Positions 47,049 to 56,600 of a stretch of DNA of 64,000 bases are shown piece by piece; position 1 is the first letter of the stretch; each line of letters starts with the position of its first letter. This stretch comes from Isoetes taiwanensis (taxonomy: Eukaryota; Streptophyta; Lycopodiopsida; Isoetales; Isoetaceae). The stretch is taken from the NCBI GenBank assembly GCA_021234155.1, contig JAJEKV010000214.1, forward strand, positions 248,001-312,000, written 5' to 3'. The notes beneath the pieces are model-generated. The model was given only the letters and a program-made list of their open reading frames with translations, searched no databases and was not told where the DNA came from. Made by a program: the position numbers and the translations under genes.

Positions 47049-47053
47049 ACTCA

Positions 47054-47830
47054 CTTGTTGAAAGTTGCAATTCAAGGTTTTAGATATTGTATTGGAACCA
47101 CTCTTCTCAATGTTTGAGCTATTGTTTTCCAATTATCCTTCTCAATGTTTTAGAATGTTATAGGTATTGTTTTCCAATTATCCTTCTCAATGTTCTAGGT
47201 ATTGTATTCCAAATGGGGGTTGCATGTGCTCACAACACTTGCCCAGAAACACCACTCAGTTGGCCAAAAACACCACTCAAGCTGGCCAGAAACACCATAT
47301 GCCTGGCCAGAAACACCACTCAATTGGCCAGAAACACCACTGAAATTGGCCAGAAACACCATCAAAATGGCAGAAACACCACCAAAATGGCCGTAAACAC
47401 TTGCCCGGAAAACACCACTCGGTTGGCCGGAAACACCACTCAAGTTTGGCTGAGGAAACACCATATGCCCGGCCGGAAACACCACTCAATTGGCGGAAAC
47501 ACCACTGAAATTGGCGAAAACACCACCAAAATGGCGGAAACACCACCAAAATGGCGGAAACACCACTACCTACATGGCCAGAAACACCACTACCTTAAAC
47601 ACCACTCAGTTTACATGATGTACTCTTGTGGCCAGAAACACCAAGGATGTGGCTTGAAACACCTCTTCTCTGGCCAGAAACACCACTGACTTGACCAGAA
47701 ATACCACCTAAAAGGCCAGAAACACCAAGAAACAGGCCAAAAACACCACTAACTTGGCCAGAAACACCAAGATGTCTGGCAAAAATAGCAGGTGTTTCTG
47801 GTCATATACCTGGTGTTTCTGGTCAAACAG
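47054..47830. repeat. CCAGAAACACCA minisatellite, block 3, with inverted cores at its right edge
   Basis: It resumes the higher-order unit cut at 37169 (cttgttgaaagttgcaattc). About 24 plus-oriented cores follow from 47243 to 47770. Then two cores run the other way (aggtgtttctggtcat at about 47790 and tggtgtttctggtcaa at about 47811). The orientation switch lies just left of the Ulp1 gene. Confidence 0.95.
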
Positions 47831-48006
47831 ACACCATCCATAACAGTTGCAGAATGCTGTACGAGTCTTCTGTGACATAGTTATGCAATAACTTATGTTG
47901 TAAATCATGGAATGACTACAAAATCTGTACCATGTTCCAGCCAATCAAGAGTTTAGAAGCCAACACTGTTCAAGAGTTTAAAAGCAAAAGAAGAACAGAA
48001 GATTTC

Positions 48007-50345
48007 TTAGATTGTCTTGGGTGGCTTTTTGGCCTGCACCACGGCTTCATGTAGCCTGCCCAGCATGCTGCTAAATGTGTCTCTGCAGTTTGCCACATCA
48101 ATCTTGTCAAACCAGTCCTTAGTCACCTGCCATTTCAGCTTGTTAGTGTGATTGCACAGTAGTATCTTCACACAACCAATACCCTCACCTCGACAGGTAG
48201 CAGCTGGAAATCCTTCATAATGAAATCTCGTATAAAGCACCTTGCATACAGTAATGTGTACACTCCACAGTCCGAACCATTTTGCTGTTGTGGACCGCGC
48301 ATTTCAATTGCTTGAATGTCAGCCATTTCTGGTGCAGGGCTGCCCCAACTAGCATGCACTTCCTTGAGCAGCCTGCAGCCATCTCATGCTAGTGAGAGAT
48401 GAATTTAAAAAAACCAACAAATAGTATTGCATGCAAACAACTTACTCGACTACTTCTCGGGCCACATCAGCAGAATGATATCTTATCATAGAATCAAAAT
48501 GCAGCAAGGCAGGGTGTGGCACTCCAAGTGACTTACATATTTCCCAATCAGCACAATATAGGTAAAGGCTCCAATGGTGGCTGCGATATTTTAAATGTAA
48601 ATAAATGGACGAGTATTTTAAATGTAAATAAATGTCATCATGCCAAAAATAACTTACCTTCTTACCACGGGCAACCAGTAGAAGAGAGATGGTTCTCGAG
48701 GTCTAGGAGGAATAATCTTCCTCCAAATTGACTCTCTCTTATTCATGTAGAGGTCTACCAGTCCAGGATGAAAAAACACATGACTTCGTCTCTGGTGGAC
48801 TGGTATGGTATGAGAGACAACCCTGCACAAGAATTTTGAATTCAAAAAAGATGCACAATCTGACTCTATAAAAGGGAAGACACTTACATCAAGTAGGCAC
48901 CCACGCATTGCTCATTCAGCCAAGACAAGCCAACCTTCTCAGGATTATCCGAACCAGGATGCTCAAAGGAAATGGCCTCTGATTGACGTATCACAAATTC
49001 ACCTTTGCCATCTTTTACAGTAGCCCAAAGTGGGCTCCTAAGATGCACGGGCCACTGAGCATCGTATGAAAGAATTGGATTGGCCTTGGTGGCTTTCCCT
49101 TTCTTCTTTTTGTTAACCCATTCCAAGGTAGTGAGGTCATCAAGATGCATGAAGAATTCAAAATCCAAAATAAAATCCTCGGTCATAGTTACCACTGTTC
49201 TCTTGATCACGTCCGTCTCCCCATCATCTACCACATCCAAGTAAGTAGACATCTGGTGCACGGGAGAAGCTGCAGCAGCACTCAAAGGGGTACCCAAAGA
49301 AGTATCGGCCCCAATCCTCAACCTTGGTTTCTGTGGAGCTTTAAAATCCAAGCCAGCAACTATGGATTTTGTTAGCAATGTAACTGGTGTGGATGGAGAT
49401 TTGGGGACACTAGAGCTGCCCTCAAACCTGCCACAATAAAGAAGCCGTGTCTGCAGCCCCATCTTGCATGTCTCCAAATTCCCATAAGCCTCACGGTCAG
49501 CCCATTCATTTCGGTCCACGGAATCCAAACCATAATTGTGTGCTATGTACCTCTCATATTGAGCTATTTTTTTCTCTTTCATTGCCTCCCATTCCATCCT
49601 CCTCCGAGCTACATACCTCTCAGTATAAGACGCCAAAGTGTTCTCTTTCTCCTCCCCATCTTCAATATTCTGGAGCATAGCCCGGCCAGCACCCATAGCT
49701 AGATCCTTGCATCTCTTTAGAAACCTGGACAAATTTAACTTATACTTATATTCTGGATCAAGGGCTCGCCGCAAAGCATACTGGGATAAATCTCGCCCTT
49801 CCCTTCTTTTCTGCTTGGTAACGACCTAACCTCTTTTCGCCTAATTGGAGCACCTTGCACAACCACATGCAATCCGTGCTCCTTTGCCAAGTGATCTTGC
49901 AGCCTTTGCTTTTTAACCGAAGACCAAACACAACCTTGAAATAAACAAACATGCCTATTTTTCTTATTTGTAATAACACACTGCGTTCCCCAAGCCGCTT
50001 CATCGATCTCGGAATCCTCCTCTGAGTAAGCAGCTACTACCTTGGCATCCTGAGGTGCTCCACGTGGTGGGCTTCCCATATCTATCCTTTTTTGCTTCTT
50101 GATCTCTCTCAAAGACTTTGTTTCAATAGTATCTGGCTGCTGCCCCGGCTGTTTTTCTAAGGCCCTGGCTCTCATTTGCAGCAAAAGTTCCTCTGGAGAT
50201 GGCTCTGCTGACCCTGCTCCCTCGGGTGGCCCTGCTTCATCCGGGGAAGCTTGCTCTCATCAGAGCTCGCGTTTTCTTCCTCCGAGCTGTCATTGGGGCA
50301 GCCCCATCTCGGCATACTGGCGTCGCGCGACCCCGAAGCCGCCAT
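48007..50345 (-). CDS. Ulp1-like SUMO protease (C48), five exons, N-terminus frame-broken
   Basis: Exons by splice signals: 50345-48888 (two frame breaks, near 50265 and 49820), 48822-48658, 48580-48446, 48372-48089, 48138-48007 by an alternative reading of the last intron (donor at 48088, acceptor at 48139). GT/AG ends and phases agree at each junction. The first exon carries an acidic N-terminus, a possible C2H2 finger (CLFQGCVWSSVKKQRLQDHL, then AKEH) and DPEYKYKLNLSRFLKRC. The protease domain shows LSWLNEQCVGAYL; the catalytic His in SHHWSLYLYCADWE; Asp in LLHFDSM; Gln and Cys in PQQQNGSDCGVYTLLYARCF; and an end helix, WFDKIDVANCRDTFSSML. These enzymes process SUMO or remove it from targets in the nucleus. 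The catalytic set is complete. Because minisatellite lies on both sides and Mutator-type elements often carry such a domain, this may be a transposon gene and not a host gene. Confidence 0.85.
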
Positions 50346-50724
50346 GGCGATGCGCTAAACGAACCTGCCCTGCCCTGTTTCTTCGGACCTGCGCCAAACG
50401 AACCTGCGCCAAACGGATGTGCTTTTCCTCTTTTTTCGGATGTGCTCTTTTGGTTACCTTTGTGCTTTCCTATTTCGACCAAACCAAACCTGCCCCAAAA
50501 TTTTTTTGAAAATGTGCTTTTCGTTTCGACCAAGATACTTTTCTGACAGGAACATTCTATTTCGAACCATTAGATTTGCCCTGAAATTTAAAAATCTAGT
50601 GATGATTGATGTCGCACCATTGACACTGACGTTTAAAGAATATTTAGTTTCGACCCACTTCAAGTGCATTTAATACTAGTACTCCCTTCCGAACAAAATT
50701 ACCCATGGTTATGGTTAGAAACAC
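50346..50724. other. Ulp1 upstream region
   Basis: It contains two close repeats of ctgcgccaaacgaa-type phrases (50388-50418) and a tttcgaccaaac/tttcgaccaaga pair (50474 and 50524). It is the likely promoter side of the Ulp1 gene. No TATA box is clear. Confidence 0.3.
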
Positions 50725-51215
50725 CCAGCAAGAAACACCATAACACTGGCTAGAAACACCTTACCCTTAGTCAACACATTATGAAATCATCATTTCCATT
50801 CGAGATTTGAAAGTTACAATTCAATATTCTATACATTTTCAGGTTGTCGTTTCTAGCTGAGATTTTTAATTATTAATAAGTTGCAATTGAGATGTTGTGG
50901 ATTGCCAGAAACACCATAAAATTGGGCAGAAACACCATGCCTGGCCAGAAACACCAATGGCTGGCCATAAACAACATCCCTCAGGCCTTCCCCATGCTAG
51001 TGGCCAGAAACACCATGCCTCTGGCCAGAAACACCATTCCTCCGCGTAAAACACCATGCCTCTCGCCGAATCACCATGCTAGTGGCCGGAAACACCATGC
51101 CTCCGGCCGTAAACACCATGCCTCTCGGCCGTAAAACACCATGCTTGTGGCCAGAAACACCATGTCTCTGGCCAGAAACACCATGCTTGTGGCAAGAAAA
51201 CCATGTCCTTGTGGC
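50725..51215. repeat. CCAGAAACACCA minisatellite, block 4
   Basis: Plus-oriented cores from 50725, dense at 50905-51205, with spacers catgcctctgg, catgcttgtgg and catgcc that differ from those of blocks 1-3. Cores at 51040-51135 read ccgtaaaacacc or ccggaaacacc. The following 160 bases contain the linker phrases caatattttagatattgtgt and ttgcaactcaatgttttaga. Confidence 0.95.
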
Positions 51216-52423
51216 CAGAGTTGTAGTTCAATATTTTAGATATTGTGTTCCAATGTTCTTAGCATTATTAGGTTGTCATTTCCAATTGAGATTTATGGTT
51301 AATAATTGGTTGCAATCGGGAACTTGTGAATTGCAACTCAATGTTTTAGATATTATGTTCCAATTCCATGTTGGGTTGCAAATTTGGCATTCACAACAAC
51401 CTGCATGATACGTGCATATTTTTCAATCATGTTCAGTCTTTTGATTTGTCATTGCTGCAGATTATATACGCATTTAAACTTCAAAATTGTTCCTTCAAGA
51501 AAAGCAAGACTAAGAAACAAATGCAAGGACGCTCACCCATTATGCCTTAATCTATACCGTACACAAAATTCCTCGTTTGTGGGGTATGGATGTATAGAAA
51601 TTATGATACTGTATAACAAAATTTGAAAAATACTATAAGATTTCAAGTAACATACTATATGGTGTTGATTTTGTACGTGCAAAACATAATTATAGGGGCT
51701 CTCGCTGCCCTACGTCACCCCCCATGTGAATATGCACCCAAATAAAAGGGGATTTAAGGGGGAATTTAATTTTAAGGTGTGTAATGTAATGGTTTGTGTT
51801 ATAACTTTAAAAAAATTTTGCCCCTTCGGGGCAAAAAACAAACATTATATCACACTTGGAAACATTAGATGTAATGGTTTGTGTTAGATTATTTTGGCCC
51901 CTTCAAGGCCTTGCATAAAACAATATAGTCGTGAAGAGCACTTAAACCATGTGCCATGGCACCTATGTTGTCGTATATTTAAAAAATGCCATCTTGGATA
52001 CATATGTTGTGGGGAATAATCAAACATCTCCACAAATGAATCGAGTTAAGATTTGGTAAACGTGAGATTATCATATTTCTACAATTCTCAACCAATATTT
52101 GCCTTGCATCCATAGAAGCTAATATGTCATGCTAGATATTAATATTTGTAGGCAATGCCCTGCATACAAAAATGGCAAAAGATCTACAATTGGAGACAAA
52201 GAAAATATACCAACAAGGAAACAAACATATTAGCATCTCAGAAATGCCAAAAGATCTACACAATTACAGACAAATAAAATATACCAACTTAGCATCTCAG
52301 AATCTTCATGTTTATCTTCACTTTTTTAGAAACTGATGAACCGTTGGAATCAGATCAGAGCTATAAAAGCATACCATCTTCATTTCTTTAAAATTGATGA
52401 ACCGTTCGAACCAGATCAGCACA
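51216..52423. other. no recognised gene; one strong hairpin
   Basis: A perfect 9-bp stem, TTTTGCCCC with loop TTC and GGGGCAAAA, lies at 51818-51838. The phrase gtaatggtttgtgtta occurs on both sides of it (51786 and 51870). It is not followed by CTRR on either strand. The rest is AT-rich without recognised genes. Confidence 0.5.
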
Positions 52424-52884
52424 TTATGTAAAATGGGCATGCAAATGGAACTGTAAACAGGGCCTGCATACCTGATTTCTGCTGTGATGAATAAAATCAA
52501 GCAAAATCCACCATCGGGGATCCAAAACGCACACAATCCTACCATGAACTGTGCATACTGTCCGTGCAAGGAATGTAACAATTTTGTCATAGGTTCTATT
52601 CCATAAGGAGATATCTCTCAAGTATTTGATCTCCTGTCTCTGCCATGCTATCTTCTGCTCTAATGCATTTAGTGTCTCTTGTTGTTCAGATTCTTGATCT
52701 TCCAAAATCCTGCATAATGTTTGTTCTAAATCAACTAGAATTTCAAATTCTTGGTACAGATTTGAAGTAGAACCAACATATCTCTCCATTTTTTTAATTT
52801 TGGTCTCCATTTCTTTTGAAGTATATTCAAGAACATTGGCATCAATATTCTGCTTCAAGACATCAGCCTTATCTATGCTAGCAA
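52424..52884 (-). pseudogene. DUF668 / PSK-simulator-family fragment
   Basis: The minus strand reads TAYGLASIDKADVLKQN, METKIKKMERYVGSTSNLYQ, EFEILVDLEQTLCRIL, then ALEQKIAWQRQEIKYLRDIS, LWNRTYDKIVTFLARTVCTV and HGRI. The block LEQK..WQRQE.K.L...SLWN+T+D..V.LLAR..... is typical of plant proteins with N-terminal DUF3475 and C-terminal DUF668, linked to growth and peptide-hormone responses. Only about 150 of the usual 450-600 residues are present; both DUF ends are missing. The last 40 codons (from DPRWW) have left the family pattern. It abuts the helicase fragment head to head. Confidence 0.7.
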
Positions 52885-53510
52885 GACCATATGCTGTAGT
52901 GATGGCGCCAACTAGAGAACTTGCTTAGTAGATCGAAGAGGAGACTGCGAAGTCTGCGCATTATTTGGTATGTGTAATCATTACTTTTTAAGCTTGCTTT
53001 TGGTTGTTACCAAGCAATGCAACTAACAAGGATGACTGATTTCAAGATATTAAGGTGGTTTCTATTGTTGGCAGCCGATCTATTGAGGAGCAAGGCTTTA
53101 AATTGCGGCAGGTGATTGATCATCTTGTTAGATTTTGTTTCAAACCCTTGAGCTAGAAATTTACTGTTACTACATTGTAGGGATGTGAAATTGTCATAGC
53201 AACCCCCTGGCAGGATTTTGGACTATTTGGAGAGGAGGTATATTTGTAGTTCTTAATTTCAATTAGTATTCTTTTGATTCTCTTACTTGCAGATATGCAG
53301 TTCTAAATCAATGCAACTATGTCGTACTCGATGAAGCAGATTGGATGATTGACACAGGTTTTGAGCCTCAGGTACTAGTCTGAAATCTCTTATGGTTAAA
53401 TATTTTAGTAGGCTATAGGATTGATATGTTATTTTTTAGGTGTTTTTTAGGTGGTTGGTGTTTTAGAGGCGATGCCTTCAAGTAACTTGAAACCAGAAAA
53501 TGAAGATGCG
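52884..53510 (+). pseudogene. PRP28/DDX23-type DEAD-box RNA helicase fragment with introns
   Basis: Five exon pieces in order. 52884-52967: PYAVVMAPTRELA, two TAG stops where the family has glutamines, then IEEETAKSAHYL. 53049-53111: IKVVSIVGSRSIEEQGFKLR. 53181-53237: GCEIVIAT, one extra C in a C run, then PGRILDYLERR. 53293-53371: [26 protein letters not shown]. 53451-53510: VVGVLEAMPSSNLKPENEDA. The middle block is specific for the spliceosomal helicase PRP28 (plant RH21), which acts at the U1/U6 exchange on the 5' splice site. Motifs Ia, Ib and II are present. R-to-W and M-to-T changes follow DEAD. Motif I and motifs III-VI are missing. Most pieces are bounded by GT/AG, so it came from genomic DNA, not from a cDNA. 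Confidence 0.85.
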
Positions 53511-53645
53511 GTATGTGATCTGTAAACTATAGAAATAAAAAAGTTCTTTGGAGTTGAAGAATGTGATAGAGACAAGGGCTGCGAAGTGTTTTCTGCAATG
53601 GTGTATCTGATGAATGATGCTCATGCAACTTGCATTTATGAGAGA

Positions 53646-53673
53646 CTAGTTATGGTGCCCGGCGTTGCCGGGC
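53646..53673 (-). mobile_element. Helitron 3' terminus
   Basis: On the minus strand the perfect hairpin GCCCGGC, AAC, GCCGGGC is followed by the 7-base spacer ACCATAA, then CTAG and T. The layout equals the ends at 904 and 58849. The body would extend to higher coordinates. The plus-strand reading also has CTAG directly after the hairpin, but with no spacer, so minus is preferred. Confidence 0.65.
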
Positions 53674-56600
53674 CTAGTAGCAATTTGAAAGATGGTTGTT
53701 AAATATTACAAAAAAGTTTTAGAGCATGAAAATTTGTATTTAAAAATTGTAGAAGCAAGAATGGAGCACAAATTTTGCATTTTATATACAACAATTTGGG
53801 CACATCCACTACAGATATTGATGTTGCAAGGCTTAGCAAGAATGTTCTATGTTGAGGCATAGGGTTGCAGAACATAAATGTCCAACGATATCAATCATAA
53901 GAAGTTCTGTATATGTTGGTCTATAATGTTATGTAGTTTTTATTTGTAGAGCATAGGCCTATTTCTTTGACCATTGAATATGAACAAAGGCAGAAAGTAA
54001 ACTGGAGCATCGAAATTTCACCAAATGTTTTTGCGTTTAGCGAGACCAATCTATTCAATGATGCAAAATATCTCAAGGCGAGAAGTGAACTGGAATATAG
54101 ATTTTCCACGACCAAGCTCAAAGTTCAGTAGGCATACTCGACTTAATTTGAAATGAAAATCTCTGCAAGTACTTTTTCAACTACAAATATAAGAACACAA
54201 CGCTAATGATGTGAGATGTATTTCTACCTCAATGGCATATTGAAGATTTGTTGGCGTAAATTGGGCTTGGTATATAGATCTTTGGTGTGATTGCTCGGCT
54301 CTAGTAATAATGTCTTATGCTGCATTTGTATTTGAATAGTTATTTTATAAAGAGTGGCTAGAAGTGAAGCCAATATAAATATATACATCACCTATGACTA
54401 ATATATACAATTTTCTAAGAAATACTTGTTGAAAGAAACCTGTTTTTTTTTTTTGCCCACAAATGGGGAGGGATGGGGGTGTGTGTCTTAGGGGCTATAT
54501 AAGATTTTGTTCTAGGGGTGTATAATGATATGCTACATGGGGTGCATTTATATGGGTATAAGATTGCATATAGCCAATTGAATGTTACATAAAGCTACTT
54601 TGCAATCTTGGGATGCCTATGTTGTGCATAGGCAAGAGTCCTCGAAATAGTATGAATTTGACTCCATTTTAGAAATGTGAAATTAATGAAATGTTAAGCA
54701 ACATAATGCCACAGGGGATGTTCGTACACATATTTAGTTGCACATCAGGTAGATGATGGGGCAATGATAAGATTTGTGTTATAAAGCCCGTTGCTTATCA
54801 TGTTGTGAAGTACGTGGGTGCAAACTTTCACCATGTCTCATGAATTCCCTTCCTTTATATAAAATCTAAAAATATACAATATCACAATAGTACAAAGGGT
54901 GTAGATTCCACTTGGCTTTTTCATTTAAAAATAGACCAAATATTTTATGCTCAAAATAGCCCTTTAAATTGAAGTAATGAAAGAGCACATATTTTAAAGA
55001 TACACCAAAAAGTGATTCTAAAATGAACTGGATCTAAGTTTTAGACATTTCTACAATAAAAAGATCCAAGATTTTGTTAATGAAAACAGAATATACGCAC
55101 TCTCCTGATGGTTGACAATGACTATATAGTGCATGCATCATCTCAGTTCTGTTTTTCTCTTCCACTGCTTGTAACATGCTTTTCTCTTGCCATTGGTAAG
55201 GACATATGCCCTGTTCTGCAGCAAGCACTGTCATGTTAATGTGATTTCTTGATACAGAACCACGAAACCTTTCCCTGTATTTTATCAAGCACTCTAAAGT
55301 GTTTATAGAAAATGGATTTAAAATTGAACCAGAACACATAGGGTACTCTTCTAATAAACTTTTGGATTTATGTACTTTAGCCCATCCAGAACGTCATGTG
55401 ACCTAGTGATATGCTGCCTATGTCAAAGAGATGGCCATAATAATCAGATGCATCATGTCATTTCTCACCTTAGATCATGTCGTATCTCACCTTGAAAAAA
55501 TCAACAATATACAGCTATGGTAAGATGTTTGGAAAAAACTGGATTTGTTGCACTACAACTCAATACGCAAAATGGACAAAAGCTACGACATATATCTAAT
55601 CTTTGATAATTTATTCTAACACGTGCACAAAATGTTAAGATAAGTTGTGTATTGTAGACTCTTAATGCAAAAATGATGTTTTTCTTTATGCAATGTTACA
55701 TTTAGTGTTGCATTTTAGATTTGGTCGCAAATCTTTTACGGGCATAATTTTTGCATGTAACTTCGGATAAAGATCAAGCGTTGAAGCACGTAACATGGAT
55801 ATAATCGGGTGAAGCACGAACATGGATATAACTGGCTGTGCTTGTAAGAAAGCGGAAGCATTTCAGAATATGGTTGTAGAATATGGTTAAGGGTGATTAG
55901 AGGCAAGAGAATACCATAGAGTAGACAAAGCATGCCTGTTTAATTATATTGGATGCATGTTAAGCAAATCAAGAACATGAGCAAATTAAGAACATGATGG
56001 AAGCACAAATTATGTACCGCTTTCTTATCCCATGTCCAATGCGGACAAAAAGTAAGCTTAGCGTACTGGATATCCCCGCTTGAATATCTCGCTTTCTTGT
56101 ACCATGTCACAATGCATGTCACAATGCGGGTTAAAGTTCCTATCTTTGGTTTAGGTTGTTAAACTGCCTCAAGGCAAATTATCGTACCTGCATAAAACCG
56201 TGCACAATAATAATGAACAGAGCACATGCATGCACACTCCTGAAATAGAAATTCTTACTGTTGTTGGAAACATCAAGATAATTTTAAGCTAGAGAACACA
56301 GATTTCAGAACCACAAAATCAGCTCGTTATCGAGATACCATGCTAACCATTGCTACAATCTCTATATAAGCATGTGTAGCAGATTTCTTGTATATATTAC
56401 GCAAGGATTGGAATTGCAAGAAATTTATGAATATTTGTTGAGGCCAAGCCATAGCACTGCACATAAAGAAAGTCCCAATCCATCCATCCATATTATATCA
56501 AAGAAAGGATTATGTGACACATCTAGCCAGAATATTAGCATAAAAAGCAAGTGGATCCATATTACAGCAGAAGAAAGAAACATGTATATTATAATCTAGA

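Larger units (their letters stand above)
37170..47053 (-). mobile_element. LTR retrotransposon element B, Ty3/gypsy chromovirus (9.87 kb)
   Basis: LTRs at 37175-38811 (1637 bp) and 45402-47048 (1647 bp) begin TGTGACG and end CGTCACA. A perfect 5-bp target duplication, actca, flanks it (37170-37174 and 47049-47053). Coding order on the minus strand is gag, (protease region), RT, RNase H, integrase with zinc-binding head, chromodomain: the Ty3/gypsy order with a chromovirus tail. Frames are interrupted in many places by single-base changes, yet LTR ends and duplication are perfect, so insertion is fairly recent. It sits inside a minisatellite higher-order unit that resumes without loss on the far side. 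Confidence 0.95.

Noticed and set aside
51818-51838. Perfect 9-bp hairpin as a terminator or Helitron end
   Set aside because: No CTRR follows on either strand, and bacterial-type terminators are not expected in a plant nuclear region.
53657-53677. Plus-strand Helitron end (hairpin followed at once by CTAG)
   Set aside because: It lacks the usual spacer. The minus-strand reading has a 7-base spacer, CTAG and T, like the other ends.
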